This document shows, one piece after another, positions 16,348 to 27,200 of a stretch of 64,000 nucleotides of DNA. Each line of letters begins with the position of its first letter. Position 1 is the first letter of the stretch. The stretch is from NCBI GenBank assembly GCA_964634005.1, contig CAZWKQ010000002.1:208962-272961 (forward strand), read 5' to 3'. Position numbers and translations under genes: made by a program. Below the pieces are notes generated by a model, which ran no database searches, was not told the DNA's origin, and was given only the letters and a program-made list of their open reading frames with translations. Source of the stretch: CAZWKQ01 sp964634005. GTDB lineage: Bacteria; Bacteroidota; Bacteroidia; Bacteroidales; JACABE01.

Positions 16348-16758
16348 ATGAAACCATCACATATTGAGCATATTGGCATTGCAGTAAAAAATCTCGAAGA
16401 GTCAATTTCGTATTGGGAAAATGTATTCGGATTGAAATGTTACGCAATAGAAGAAGTAAAAGACCAGAAGGTCAGGACGGCTTTTTTTATGGTTGGACAA
16501 ACAAAAATTGAGCTTTTGGAATCTACCGATCCCGAAGGGCCTATAGGAAAATTTATCGAGAAAAAAGGCGAAGGCATTCATCATATTGCATTCGCAGTAA
16601 ATGATATCGAGAAAGTTTTGGCTGAGACTGAAAGCAAGGGAGTTCAGTTGATAGACAAAGCACCTCGCAAAGGTGCCGAGGGTTTGGATATTGCTTTTTT
16701 GCATCCAAAATCAACTTATGGGGTTTTGACAGAAATTTGTGAAAATAAAAATAAATAA
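16348..16758 (+). CDS. mce: Methylmalonyl-CoA epimerase
   Basis: A 136-residue vicinal-oxygen-chelate enzyme that interconverts (R)- and (S)-methylmalonyl-CoA. It begins HIEHIGIAVKNLEESISYW, with the first metal-ligand His, and contains VGQTKIELLES, GEGIHHIAFAV and the terminal GVLTEICE segment that supply further ligands and the catalytic Glu. First gene of a five-gene run on the same strand, 14 bases before the carboxyltransferase. This agrees with supply of the isomer used by the decarboxylase encoded next. Confidence 0.93.
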   Translation: MKPSHIEHIGIAVKNLEESISYWENVFGLKCYAIEEVKDQKVRTAFFMVGQTKIELLESTDPEGPIGKFIEKKGEGIHHIAFAVNDIEKVLAETESKGVQLIDKAPRKGAEGLDIAFLHPKSTYGVLTEICENKNK

Positions 16759-16772
16759 AAAATCATTAAACA

Positions 16773-18332
16773 ATGGCAATTGAAGATAAAATCAAAGAAT
16801 TGCTCGATAAGAGAGAATTAGCAAAAATGGGCGGGGGACAAAAACGTATTGACTCCCAGCATAAGAAGGGTAAACTCACTGCTCGTGAACGTATTGATTT
16901 GCTTTTAGATGAAGGGAGCTTCGAAGAGTTTGACATGTTTGTTACACACAACTGTCATGATTTCGGGCTTGAAAAAGAATGTTACCTTTCCGATGGTGTT
17001 GTTACCGGTTATGGTACAATAGACGGACGATTGGTTTATGTTTTTTCGCAGGATTTTACTGTTTTTGGCGGTTCATTATCAGAGTCTTATGCCCAGAAGA
17101 TATGCAAATTAATGGATAAAGCGATGAAAATGGGGGCTCCTGTAATAGGAATTAATGATAGTGGAGGCGCCCGTATTCAGGAAGGTGTTAAGAGTTTGGG
17201 AGGATATGCCGAAATATTCCAAAGAAATATTCTGGCTTCGGGAGTTATTCCTCAAATTTCGGCTATTTTCGGTCCTTGTGCCGGAGGTGCTGTTTATTCT
17301 CCTGCTTTAACTGATTTTATCTTTATGACAAAGAAAAACAGTTATATGTTTGTAACCGGTCCTAAAGTAGTAAAAACTGTTACAGGCGAAGTAGTTACAG
17401 AAGATGAACTTGGAGGTGCGTCAATACATGGCTCTAAATCGGGGGTTACTCATTTTGTTACCGAAGACGAACAGGAAGGTATTCTTATGATTAGAAAGTT
17501 GCTGAGCTATTTACCTCAAAACAATCTCGAAGAGGCTCCTGTTGTTCCTTGCGATGATCCTATTGATCGACTTGAAGAGTCGTTGAACTATATTATCCCT
17601 GACAATCCTAACAAACCTTACGATGTTAAAGACGTAATACATGCCATAGCCGACAATAACGAATTTATGGAAGTACACAGGAACTATGCTCCCAATATTG
17701 TTATAGGATATGCCAGATTCAACGGGGTATCTGTCGGTATAGTTGCCAATCAGCCAAATTATCTTGCGGGTGTATTGGATATAAATGCATCACGTAAGGC
17801 AGGTCGTTTTGTAAGATTTTGCGATGCTTTTAATATTCCAATATTAACCTTGGTTGATGTTCCGGGATTTTTACCTGGTACTGCACAGGAATATGGCGGT
17901 ATTATCACAAACGGTGCTAAGTTGCTTTATGCATACGGCGAAGCTACTGTTCCTAAAATTACCATTATTCTCAGAAAGGCTTATGGTGGTGCTTATGATG
18001 TTATGAGTTCAAAACATCTTAGAGGCGATATAAATTATGCTTGGCCAACTGCCGAAATTGCCGTTATGGGACCTAAAGGCGCCATAGAGGTATTGAAATC
18101 GAAACAGATTGCGGAAATTACCGATGAAGCCGAAAGAGAAGAATTTATTAAGAAAAGCGAACAGGAATATAAGGATAAATTTGCTAATCCTTATAATGCT
18201 GCCAAGTACGGCTATATCGACGATGTAATTGAACCAAGAAACACTCGTTTTAGAGTAATTAGGGCATTACAGTCATTAGCAACCAAAAAGGATGTTAATC
18301 CGCCCAAAAAGCATGATAATCTTCCTCTTTAA
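16773..18332 (+). CDS. mmdA: Methylmalonyl-CoA decarboxylase alpha subunit / acyl-CoA carboxyltransferase
   Basis: A 519-residue biotin-dependent carboxyltransferase of the crotonase fold, with two tandem halves. It moves the carboxyl group of methylmalonyl-CoA onto the biotin carrier encoded two genes downstream. Oxyanion-hole glycines are visible in [11 protein letters not shown] and [13 protein letters not shown] in the N-half, and [18 protein letters not shown] and [14 protein letters not shown] in the C-half. Similar proteins are subunits of propionyl-CoA carboxylase, but the neighbouring membrane beta subunit and the absence of a biotin carboxylase argue for the sodium-pump decarboxylase. 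Confidence 0.92.
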   Translation: MAIEDKIKELLDKRELAKMGGGQKRIDSQHKKGKLTARERIDLLLDEGSFEEFDMFVTHNCHDFGLEKECYLSDGVVTGYGTIDGRLVYVFSQDFTVFGGSLSESYAQKICKLMDKAMKMGAPVIGINDSGGARIQEGVKSLGGYAEIFQRNILASGVIPQISAIFGPCAGGAVYSPALTDFIFMTKKNSYMFVTGPKVVKTVTGEVVTEDELGGASIHGSKSGVTHFVTEDEQEGILMIRKLLSYLPQNNLEEAPVVPCDDPIDRLEESLNYIIPDNPNKPYDVKDVIHAIADNNEFMEVHRNYAPNIVIGYARFNGVSVGIVANQPNYLAGVLDINASRKAGRFVRFCDAFNIPILTLVDVPGFLPGTAQEYGGIITNGAKLLYAYGEATVPKITIILRKAYGGAYDVMSSKHLRGDINYAWPTAEIAVMGPKGAIEVLKSKQIAEITDEAEREEFIKKSEQEYKDKFANPYNAAKYGYIDDVIEPRNTRFRVIRALQSLATKKDVNPPKKHDNLPL

Positions 18333-18359
18333 ACATTAATTGTTAAATAATAATTGTTT

Positions 18360-19316
18360 ATGAATAATAATAAGATAAAAGGAATAAATGCTTTTTATGT
18401 ATTTCTGATTGCTTTTTATTTGTTTTCTTGCAATTTGTATGCTTCTGATAAGAAGTCGATGGATACTCTAAGCATAAAGAAATATATTGAAAGCAACATT
18501 TCAAAGCACAAACTCGACGAGATATCTTCGAACAACGTTGTTTTTGATGAAAGAAACAGTCTTTTTATTGCTTTAAATGAAACAAATGTATCGCTCGATA
18601 TTATTGATAATTCAAATAAAGACTCAATAAAGTTAAAAACAAGGATTGATTTGAAAGAATACGGAAATAAAGTTAAATCTTTTGCCGTTGGTTTTAATTT
18701 TATTGTTGTTTCTGTCGAAAATCAACCGTTGGCTGATAGTTCGAACATAATTTTCTTTAATAAAGAAGGCGTTTTTCTCAAGCAATTGAAAATTATTCCA
18801 AATGTAAATAAGATAGCATACGATGAAGCCGAAAATAAGATCTACATTTCGCATCTTTCCCAGTTGGGACTTTCATTGACCACTATCGATTTGAAAGACA
18901 GCATACAGAATCTTTCGGCAGCGTCGGTAGAAACTATGAGCTTTGAAAAAGAGCAGGCCGGAGAGGTGTTTGTAAAAGTAGATCCCTCGGGTTTTGGAAT
19001 GACTTTAATAGCAATGAGTGTGGTTTTTACTTCTTTGATTTTTTTATACCTTGTTTTTAAAGCATTAGGAAGGTATAACATTAGAAAAAGCAAAAAGAAA
19101 AATCAACAAGCGACCAAAATTGAAGAAAAAGCAGTTGAAAACAATCATGAAGAAGCCCCCGGAGAAGTTTTTGCAGCAATAGCATGTGCATTACACTTGT
19201 ATCAATCGCAATTGCATGATGAAGAAACTACCGTAATTACTATAGAAAAAGTTGCAAGAACATATTCGCCATGGAGTTCGAAAATATACGGGCTGAGAAG
19301 AATGCCTAAGAATTAA
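18360..19316 (+). CDS. OadG-like subunit of the sodium pump with large extracytoplasmic N-terminal domain
   Basis: A 318-residue protein; the ATG at 18360 is preferred to a TTG six bases upstream. A hydrophobic signal or anchor (IKGINAFYVFLIAFYLFSCN) opens it. Residues about 30-200 form a beta-rich domain with NSLFIALNE- and NKIYISHLS-type strands that resemble beta-propeller blades. One membrane helix (about 211-232, GMTLIAMSVVFTSLIFLYLV) is preceded by the GFGMTLIAMSVVF segment typical of OadG gamma subunits. A charged linker and a C-terminal segment (PGEVFAAIACALHLYQ) ending in YSPWSSKIYGLRRMPKN follow, as in MmdE/MmdD-type delta subunits. Ordinary OadG proteins are about 80-100 residues, so the N-terminal domain is an unusual addition. 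Position between alpha and biotin subunits supports the assignment. Confidence 0.75.
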   Translation: MNNNKIKGINAFYVFLIAFYLFSCNLYASDKKSMDTLSIKKYIESNISKHKLDEISSNNVVFDERNSLFIALNETNVSLDIIDNSNKDSIKLKTRIDLKEYGNKVKSFAVGFNFIVVSVENQPLADSSNIIFFNKEGVFLKQLKIIPNVNKIAYDEAENKIYISHLSQLGLSLTTIDLKDSIQNLSAASVETMSFEKEQAGEVFVKVDPSGFGMTLIAMSVVFTSLIFLYLVFKALGRYNIRKSKKKNQQATKIEEKAVENNHEEAPGEVFAAIACALHLYQSQLHDEETTVITIEKVARTYSPWSSKIYGLRRMPKN

Positions 19317-19357
19317 AAAAGATTTGTAAAACAGAATCGTTTAAAATCAATTATAAG

Positions 19358-19801
19358 ATGAAAAAATTTAAATTCACGATAAATGGTAATCAATATGAAG
19401 TAGATATACTTAATATTGAGGAAAATATAGCACAACTTGAGGTAAATGGTACGCCTTATGAAGTTCAGCTTGACAGAGAAATAAAAGCTACTAAGACGCC
19501 AAAGCTTATGAGAACAGCAGCAGTTCCGTCTACTGACTCGCATCCTTCGGTGGCAAAAACCAGCAGTCCGTCTGCTCCTAAAGGAGGCGGAAATATTAAA
19601 TCGCCATTGCCGGGTGTTGTATTGGATGTTCATGTAAAAGAAGGCGACAGTGTAAAGATAGGTCAGAAGCTGCTTACTCTCGAAGCAATGAAAATGGAGA
19701 ATAATATCGAATCGGATAAAGATGGAAGGGTAGTTTCGATAAAAGCAAAAAAAGGTGATAACGTGATGGAAGGTGATATTTTAATTGTTATAGGAGATTA
19801 A
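19358..19801 (+). CDS. mmdC: Biotin carboxyl carrier subunit of methylmalonyl-CoA decarboxylase
   Basis: A protein of 147 residues with an N-terminal beta-domain, a Pro/Ser/Ala-rich flexible linker (about 45-78) and a C-terminal biotinyl domain. The biotin-accepting lysine is Lys112 in LEAMKMENNI, followed by GDNVMEGDILIVIG. It carries carboxyl-biotin from the alpha subunit to the membrane beta subunit. Only four bases separate it from the beta-subunit start, indicating co-translation. Confidence 0.93.
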   Translation: MKKFKFTINGNQYEVDILNIEENIAQLEVNGTPYEVQLDREIKATKTPKLMRTAAVPSTDSHPSVAKTSSPSAPKGGGNIKSPLPGVVLDVHVKEGDSVKIGQKLLTLEAMKMENNIESDKDGRVVSIKAKKGDNVMEGDILIVIGD

Positions 19802-19805
19802 TAAA

Positions 19806-20969
19806 ATGAATAATTCACAGGGTTTTATAAGTTTTCTTACAGAACATTTAAGTCAGTTTTTCCAATATACTGCATTTGCAAACTTTACATTAGGTCATGC
19901 AATAATGATAGTTGTCGGGTTGTTATTTATATACTTGGCAATTGCAAAAGAATATGAACCTATGCTTTTGGTACCTATAGGTTTTGGAATAATAATAGGA
20001 AACATTCCTTTTTATCCAGGGCTAAAAATAGGGATATATGAAAGCGGAAGTGTGTTGAACTACCTTTATTTCGGAGTAATGCAAGGTGTTTATCCGCCGT
20101 TGATATTCTTAGGGATAGGGGCAATGACAGATTTTTCGGCATTGATATCAAATCCGAAGTTGATGTTAATAGGTGCAGCGGCTCAGTTAGGAATATTCGG
20201 AGCTTATGCGGCTGCTTTGGGACTGGGATTCAGTCCGCTTGAAGCAGGTGCTATAGGAATTATAGGTGGTGCCGATGGTCCTACAGCAATTTTCCTTTCA
20301 TCTAAATTAGCTCCCGATTTGATGGGTGCCATTGCCATATCGGCATATTCGTACATGGCTCTGGTTCCAGTTATTCAACCTCCTATAATGAGATTACTTA
20401 CTACTAAAAAGGAAAGAGTTATAAGAATGAAACCTCCGCGTCAGGTTTCTAAACTTGAAAAAATAATGTTCCCTATAATAGGGTTGATGCTCACTACTTT
20501 CATAGTACCTTCAGGTATGCCTTTGCTCGGTATGTTGTTTTTCGGAAATTTACTTAAAGAAAGTACTGTTACAAAACGCTTGGCCGATACTGCTAAAGGA
20601 CCCATGATTGATATAGTTACCATACTTATCGGATTAACCGTTGGTGCATCTACTCAGGCAACTACATTCTTAACACCAAAATCAATAGGAATTTTTGCTC
20701 TTGGTGCTGCTTCGTTTATTATTGCTACTTTTGGCGGTGTTATGTTTGTTAAAATTATTAACCTTTTCCTTAAGGAAGGTAATAAGATGAACCCATTAAT
20801 AGGTAATGCAGGGGTATCTGCAGTTCCTGACAGTGCAAGAGTGTCGCAAGTAGTTGGGCTTGAATATGACAAAACTAATCATTTGCTTATGCACGCCATG
20901 GGACCAAATGTTGCCGGCGTAATCGGAAGTGCCGTTGCTGCGGGTATTCTGCTTAGCTTCTTAGGATAG
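19806..20969 (+). CDS. mmdB: Sodium-translocating decarboxylase beta subunit
   Basis: A 387-residue polytopic membrane protein of the OadB/MmdB/GcdB family that decarboxylates carboxyl-biotin and exports Na+. About ten hydrophobic segments are visible. The conserved GGADGPTAIFLSSKLAP, with its essential Asp, and the SAYSYMALVPVIQPPIMRLL stretch are intact, as is the C-terminal GNAGVSAVPDSARVSQ helix. The operon ends at a strong terminator just after this gene. Confidence 0.94.
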   Translation: MNNSQGFISFLTEHLSQFFQYTAFANFTLGHAIMIVVGLLFIYLAIAKEYEPMLLVPIGFGIIIGNIPFYPGLKIGIYESGSVLNYLYFGVMQGVYPPLIFLGIGAMTDFSALISNPKLMLIGAAAQLGIFGAYAAALGLGFSPLEAGAIGIIGGADGPTAIFLSSKLAPDLMGAIAISAYSYMALVPVIQPPIMRLLTTKKERVIRMKPPRQVSKLEKIMFPIIGLMLTTFIVPSGMPLLGMLFFGNLLKESTVTKRLADTAKGPMIDIVTILIGLTVGASTQATTFLTPKSIGIFALGAASFIIATFGGVMFVKIINLFLKEGNKMNPLIGNAGVSAVPDSARVSQVVGLEYDKTNHLLMHAMGPNVAGVIGSAVAAGILLSFLG

Positions 20970-20992
20970 AAAGTTTAAAATACATTTTTAAG

Positions 20993-21025
20993 AAAGCTGC
21001 CATCTTTTACGGCAGCTTTTTTTTT
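20993..21025 (+). terminator. Terminator of the sodium-pump operon
   Basis: A nine-base perfect stem AAAGCTGCC (20993-21001) and GGCAGCTTT (21011-21019) followed by a T-run. Confidence 0.88.
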
Positions 21026-21045
21026 GAATTTTGCTCGGAAACAAG

Positions 21046-21053
21046 TAAATTTG
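21046..21053 (+). promoter_or_regulatory. Promoter -7 element of the secreted beta-helix gene
   Basis: TAAATTTG matches TAnnTTTG and overlaps a possible GTG start at 21053, which favours the ATG at 21068. Confidence 0.55.
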
Positions 21054-21067
21054 TGAAAATATTTCGA

Positions 21068-22714
21068 ATGAGATTATTGCTGCTATATATAATAATGTGT
21101 TTTCCTGTTTACTTGTATTCTCAACAATGTAACTGTAATCATTATATATACCCTAATCAGCTTGTAGTAAACGGCAATGATTATAATGTTGTTCCCGGCG
21201 ATACAATATGCATTATGGCCGGAAACAGGGATTATCTCTCGCTGTCGAACTTTTTCGGAGATTCGTCGAATTATATAGTTTTCATCAACTGCGGAGGTGA
21301 AGTAATAGTAAAGAATAATTATCATCTTTATGGAATATCTGTAAGCAATTGCAGATATTTCCGACTTACCGGCAGTGGTTACAATCAGAGTTTTTATGGT
21401 ATAAAGATACTTGAAACGCAGCAAAATATGAATGGCCTGACAATAGGAAATAAAAGTTCGGATTATGAGATTGACCATCTTGAAGTTGCTAATACAGGTT
21501 TTGCGGGTTTTATGCTAAAAACAGACCCCGGATGCGATTCGACATTTAATAACGGATACTTCACCCAGTACAATACTTTGGTTTACAACAACTATATTCA
21601 TAATACAGGAGGCGAAGGTATGTATATAGGCCATGCTTTTTACGGCGGCTATGTGGTAAACTGCAACGGTCAAAATGATACGGTATATCCGCATTCAATA
21701 AAAGGGCTGAGAGTATATAATAATGTTTTGGACAGCACCGGCTGGGATGGGATTCAGGTTGGTTGTGCCGACGATGACTGCGAAATTTTCGGTAACATCA
21801 TTACTAATTACGGAACAAAGAAAGTAAACGGTCAGAATAGCGGAATACAAATAGGAGGAGGTACAACAGGTAAATGTTACAACAATTTTATTTCGCGGGG
21901 AAGCGGAACCGGTATTACGGTTTTTGGTACAGGCTTTAATACAATATTCAACAATATTATAAACAAATCGGGATACAATTATTTCCCGGGAGATATTACA
22001 AAGAAAGTATACGGTATTTTTTGCGACGACAGGACTACCATACCCGGAAGCCCGTTTAACATTATAAACAATACTATTGTTGAACCAAAAACCGACGGAA
22101 TAAGGTTTTATAGTGTATTAAGCAATAATAACCATATTTTGAACAACATAGTGGTAAAACCCGGTTCTTACGGAGCATACAGCGATTTAACACAAAGCTT
22201 TATTTATCTCACAAATGGGGTTAATGCAATAAAATCAAATAACTACTTTCATCAAAACTGTTCTCAAATTCAATTCTTGGATACGGTTTCCGAAAACTTT
22301 CAGATAAATTCTTCTTCTCCGGCTCGAGATGCCGGTATAGATGTTTCTAATTTCGGAGTTTTGTTCGATTTCAATTTCTACCCCAGACCCTACAATGCTT
22401 TATTCGACATAGGTGCTTTTGAGTACAATTCTAATTCAATTTCTGATAATAAGGATGACTGTAAATCTCCTGTATTTGTTTATCCTAATCCTAACAGAGG
22501 TAAGTTCAGAATAGTGATAAACGATGAGATAAAACAACAGCTTACCGATATTTATATCGTTGATTTGATCGGAAATAAAGTATGGGATATAAAAGTATCG
22601 GATTTTTTGTTTAGAGAGGCGATAGTGATAAATAAAATTTTTCCATCAGGGTTATATTTTATAGTTTTACAAACTAATAACACTAAATATCGACAAAAAG
22701 TAATTATTAATTAA
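21068..22714 (+). CDS. Secreted right-handed beta-helix protein with type IX sorting domain
   Basis: A 548-residue protein; the start at 21068 gives the signal peptide MRLLLLYIIMCFPVYLYSQ. The central part (about 100-400) has repeated Asn-rich strands of parallel-beta-helix type (VYNNYIHNTGGEGMYIG, VYNNVLDSTGWDGIQVG, IFNNIINKSG), as in pectate-lyase-like or carbohydrate-binding proteins. A Cys pair (CADDDC) is present. The last 80 residues (VYPNPNRGKFRIVI to TKYRQKVIIN) are a type A T9SS C-terminal signal for export through the outer membrane. Substrate is unknown. It is followed closely by udk, 13 bases away. Confidence 0.85.
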   Translation: MRLLLLYIIMCFPVYLYSQQCNCNHYIYPNQLVVNGNDYNVVPGDTICIMAGNRDYLSLSNFFGDSSNYIVFINCGGEVIVKNNYHLYGISVSNCRYFRLTGSGYNQSFYGIKILETQQNMNGLTIGNKSSDYEIDHLEVANTGFAGFMLKTDPGCDSTFNNGYFTQYNTLVYNNYIHNTGGEGMYIGHAFYGGYVVNCNGQNDTVYPHSIKGLRVYNNVLDSTGWDGIQVGCADDDCEIFGNIITNYGTKKVNGQNSGIQIGGGTTGKCYNNFISRGSGTGITVFGTGFNTIFNNIINKSGYNYFPGDITKKVYGIFCDDRTTIPGSPFNIINNTIVEPKTDGIRFYSVLSNNNHILNNIVVKPGSYGAYSDLTQSFIYLTNGVNAIKSNNYFHQNCSQIQFLDTVSENFQINSSSPARDAGIDVSNFGVLFDFNFYPRPYNALFDIGAFEYNSNSISDNKDDCKSPVFVYPNPNRGKFRIVINDEIKQQLTDIYIVDLIGNKVWDIKVSDFLFREAIVINKIFPSGLYFIVLQTNNTKYRQKVIIN

Positions 22715-22727
22715 TTTTGAGCAGTAT

Positions 22728-23339
22728 ATGTTGATTATTGGAATAGCCGGCGGTTCAGGTTCGGGAAAGACTACGGTTGTTAAGAAGATAATTAAAAGTT
22801 TACCCAAGGACTCGGTTTCAGTAATATCTCAGGATGCTTATTATAAGGACAACGGACACTTGTCGCCTGAGGAGAGAGCAAAAATAAATTTCGATCATCC
22901 GTCTTCCATAGAGTTTAACTTACTAATAAAGCACTTAGATTCGCTGAAAGAAGGCAATGCAATAGAAATGCCCATTTATTCGTATCTTACTTGTGCAAGG
23001 GCTAAAGAAACAGTTACTGTATATCCAAAAAAGGTAATAATAGTAGAGGGTATCCTTATATTAACAAGCCCCAGAATGAGAGACAGGATGGATATAAAAG
23101 TATTTGTTGATGCTGATGGTGACGACAGGCTGATGCGTATTATTTGGAGAGATTTGGAGGAAAGGGGACGCTCGTTTCAGCAGGTATTGGAACATTACGA
23201 GAACTTTGTTAAGCCTATGCATCTTCAGTTTATTGAACCTACAAAACGTTATGCCGACATAATTGTGCCTCAAGGGGGGAAAAATCAAGTAGCTATTGAT
23301 ATACTGAGTTCCAGAATTAAAATGAATCTTAATTTGTAG
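22728..23339 (+). CDS. udk: Uridine kinase
   Basis: A 203-residue P-loop kinase phosphorylating uridine and cytidine in pyrimidine salvage. Walker A is GIAGGSGSGKTT at the N-terminus. QDAYYKD, NFDHPSSIEFNLL, YSYLTCARAKETV and the VEGILIL Walker-B-like motif follow as in the family, as does the RDLEERGRS lid. Normal length. It ends one base before the aat start, so the two are translated as a pair. Confidence 0.94.
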   Translation: MLIIGIAGGSGSGKTTVVKKIIKSLPKDSVSVISQDAYYKDNGHLSPEERAKINFDHPSSIEFNLLIKHLDSLKEGNAIEMPIYSYLTCARAKETVTVYPKKVIIVEGILILTSPRMRDRMDIKVFVDADGDDRLMRIIWRDLEERGRSFQQVLEHYENFVKPMHLQFIEPTKRYADIIVPQGGKNQVAIDILSSRIKMNLNL

Positions 23340-23340
23340 A

Positions 23341-24030
23341 ATGCCGATATTTATTATTGACAACAAATCGAAGATACCTGATGTTAATTTAGCGGAAGAG
23401 TGCGGCTTATTGGCGTTAAGTGACGATATAACCCCCGAATTTACGTTAAAAGCATACAGGAAAGGTATTTTCCCTTGGCCTTCGGACGATTTTTTTATAC
23501 CATGGTTTTCGCTTGACCCAAGAATGATAATTTACCTTGACAGATTCAAAGTATCGGATAGCTTAAGAAGAACAATAAATTCAGGGAAGTTTACCGTTAA
23601 GTATGATAATGATTTTTACAAAACCATAGATTATTGTGCAGATATTAACTATAGGAAACAAGGAGAAACCTGGATTAAAAAGAAAATAAAAGATACGTTT
23701 TGTTCGCTTTATGAAATGGGATATGCCCACTCGGTAGAAACATACTTGAACAATAAACTTGTAGGAGGCTTGTATGGTTTGTGTATAGGAAAGTATTTCT
23801 GCGGCGAATCGATGTTTCATATCGAAAGAGATGCTTCAAAAGTAGCCTTGTATCATTTGAATAAGCAGTTGAAAGAATGGGGTTTTCTTTTTATTGATGC
23901 TCAGCAGCCTACTCCTCATTTGAAATCATTAGGCGGCGAGGAAATTTCGAGAGAAGAGTTTACGGAATTATTGAAAGTTTATTCAAGGAAAAGGTTCAAA
24001 CCCGAAAAATGGAATTATTTAAACCAATAA
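23341..24030 (+). CDS. aat: Leucyl/phenylalanyl-tRNA--protein transferase
   Basis: A 229-residue enzyme that adds Leu or Phe to proteins with N-terminal Arg or Lys, marking them for ClpS/ClpAP. The family motifs YRKGIFPWPSDD, WFSLDPRM, WIKKKIKDTFCSLYEMGYAHSVE and GLYGLCIGKYFCGESMF are clear. Usual length. No clpS or clpA is adjacent. The following gap (24031-24222) holds no recognised promoter element or RNA gene. Confidence 0.94.
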   Translation: MPIFIIDNKSKIPDVNLAEECGLLALSDDITPEFTLKAYRKGIFPWPSDDFFIPWFSLDPRMIIYLDRFKVSDSLRRTINSGKFTVKYDNDFYKTIDYCADINYRKQGETWIKKKIKDTFCSLYEMGYAHSVETYLNNKLVGGLYGLCIGKYFCGESMFHIERDASKVALYHLNKQLKEWGFLFIDAQQPTPHLKSLGGEEISREEFTELLKVYSRKRFKPEKWNYLNQ

Positions 24031-24222
24031 ATTCGAGTTGTTAATAATATTTTTTGAAAGTTGCTGTTTAAAAAGCAATTAAAAATTATCAACAATGGAA
24101 AATCTAACCGTTAGATTTCATATTTTTACAAAAACGGAACGGTAGATATATATTTTTCCTATTTATTTGTAATACAAAGTAATAAGTTTATATAAAAGTA
24201 ATAATTTTCACAAAAAGAAACT

Positions 24223-27200
24223 ATGTCTGAATTTACTCATTTACATGTTCATACGCAATACTCTGTGCTTGATGGTGCAGCAAAGATTGCTCCATTGATA
24301 TCAAAAGCAAAGAAGTTAAATATGAAAGCTTTGGCAATAACCGACCATGGGAATATGTTTGGTGCGTTGGAGTTTTACTTTGAAGCATTAAAGCAAGATA
24401 TAAAACCTATAATAGGTTGCGAGATGTATGTAGCTGAGGGGAGCAGATTCGACAAAAAAGGGAGAGCCGACCGTAGCGGGTTTCATCTTATTTTGCTGGC
24501 AAAGAACATGACAGGTTATCAGAACCTTATTAAGTTGTGTTCATTGGCCTTTAAGAAAGAACATTTTTACTATACTCCGCGAATTGATAAGGAGTTGCTT
24601 AGGCAATACAGCGAAGGATTGATTGCTTCGTCGGCATGTTTGGGTGGAGAAATACCTTATTTTATTTTGAACGGTGGTTATGAACAAGCCTCTAAAGTAG
24701 TAGAGGAATACCTTGAAATATTCGGTGATGATTTTTATCTTGAGTTTCAGAACCATCACTTGGAAGAGCAGGCGAAGGTTAATAAAGTGCTGTTTCAATT
24801 GGCAGACGAATACAAAATTAAGTGTATAGCCACCAACGATGTTCACTTTATAAATGCAGAGGATGCCGATCCGCATCATGTACTTATATGCTTGAATACA
24901 AACAGGGATTATAATGATGAGAGCGGGATGCACTACAGCGGACATGAGTATTTGAAATCGGCTGAAGAAATGTACGGTCTTTTCCCCGATCATCCCGAAC
25001 TGATTACCAATACGCAGGAAATTGTGGATAAGATTGAGGAATATAAATTGAAAAGGGATGTAATTCTTCCTGTATTTCCTTTGCCCGAGGGTTTTAATGA
25101 TGAAATGGAATATCTTACATATCTAACATATAAAGGAGCAGAAAAAAAATACGGCGAGATTACGACAGAAGTAAAAGAGCGGATAGATTATGAGTTGGAT
25201 GTAATAAGAAATATGGGATTTCCGGGTTATTTTCTGATAGTTCAGGATTTTATAAACGAAGCCAAGAAGATGGATGTAATGGTAGGACCGGGACGCGGTT
25301 CGGCGGCAGGTTCAGTAGTGGCTTATTGCACCGGAATTACCAATATCGACCCCATAAAGTATAACTTGCTTTTCGAAAGGTTTTTGAACCCCGAAAGAGT
25401 TACAATGCCCGATATTGACGTCGATTTTGACGATGAGGGCAGGGAAAGAGTATTGAAATATGTTGTAGATAAGTATGGCGAAAACAGGGTGGCTCAAATT
25501 GTAACTTTTGGTACTATGGCTGCCAAATCGTCGATAAAAGATGTTGGACGCGTACTTAATGTTCCTTTGGCTGACACCGACAGGTTGTCGAAACTAGTGC
25601 CGGAAACTCCGGGAATAACTCTCGAGAAAGCTTTCGAAGAGGTTGCCGAACTTAACGAGGAATATAAAAAAGGTAACGATAAAATAAAACAAACTATAGA
25701 CTTTGCCCGAAAACTTGAAGGAACAACACGTCATACCGGAACACATGCCTGCGGAGTAATTATAGGCCCCGACGATTTATCGAATTATATTCCTCTTAGT
25801 ACTTCAAAGGACTCCGATTTGATGGTTTCGCAGTTTGAAGGTACTTTGATAGAATCGGTAGGTATGCTTAAGATGGATTTCCTCGGTTTGAAAACCCTTT
25901 CGATTATCAAAACTGCTTTAGACAACATTTATAAACGTCATCATATAAAGATTGACATCGAAAGTATTCCTTTGGACGACCAGCTAACTTTCGATTTGTT
26001 TCAAAAGGGCGATACCGTAGGTATATTTCAGTTCGAGTCGGAAGGTATGCGTATGTATTTGAAAGAACTAAAGCCAAATACCATAGAGGATTTGATAGCG
26101 ATGAATGCATTGTATCGTCCGGGGCCTATGCAGTACATTCCTGTTTTTATAAACCGCAAGCATGGCCGTGAAAAAGTAGAATACCCCGACCCGTTGCTTG
26201 AGGAGGTGCTTAAACCTACTTACGGAATAATGGTGTATCAAGAGCAGATAATGCAAACAGCACAAATATTAGGTGGCTATTCCTTGGGAAGAGCCGATTT
26301 GTTGAGAAGAGCAATGGGGAAGAAAAAAATGGACCTTATGCAGTCGGAAAAATCGGAGTTTGTCAAAGGTGCGGTTGCTAAAGGGATAAACGAAAATAAA
26401 GCAAAGGAAATTTTCGATATTATGCTTAAGTTTGCCGAATATGGGTTTAATCGTTCGCACTCGGCTGCTTATTCTGTTATTGCTTATTATACGGCTTATC
26501 TTAAAGCTCATTACACTGCCGAATATATGGCTGCCTTGCTCACTCATAATATTAACGATATTAAGAAAATAACCTTTTTTATCGATGAGTGCAATCATCA
26601 TAAAATACCTGTTCTTGGCCCTTGTGTCAACGAAAGTGACCTGAATTTTACGGTAAACAAAAAAGGGGAGATAAGATTTGGTCTTGCTGCCATAAAGGGT
26701 GTTGGTGAAACTGCAGCACGCTCTATTATTGATGAAAGGGAAAAAAACGACATATATAATGATATTTTCGATTTTGCAAGAAGGGTAAATCTGCGGAGTG
26801 TAAACAAGAAAAGTTTCGAGGCTCTCGCACTTTCGGGTGCTTTCGATACTTTCGACGATATGCATCGCGCCCAGTTTTTCCATCAGGAAAGAAACGAAGA
26901 AATAAACTTTATCGAAAAAATCATTAAGCATACAACTATTTTGAACAGTAATATAAATAGTATGCAACAGAGTTTGTTCGGCGAGGAAGAGGTTGTTGCT
27001 GTTCAAAATCCTCCTTTGCCCGATATAGAGCCTTGGTCGAAATTAGAACAGTTGAAAAAGGAAAAAGAAGTTGTGGGGTTTTATCTGTCGGGTCATCCTT
27101 TGGACGATTTTAAACTCGAAATTGATAACTTCTGTAATATTGATATTGAAAAACTTAATTCAACTCCTCCCAATGAGCTTAACGGAAGGGAAATAAGAAT

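Noticed and set aside
24031..24222. tRNA or small RNA gene in the aat-dnaE gap
   Set aside because: No cloverleaf, CCA end or terminator-like hairpin could be found by eye; it appears to be plain AT-rich leader DNA.
26269..27006. Long open frame of 245 codons on the minus strand within dnaE
   Set aside because: It lies wholly opposite conserved dnaE coding sequence, has no promoter element or recognisable domain, and its composition is that of an antisense shadow.
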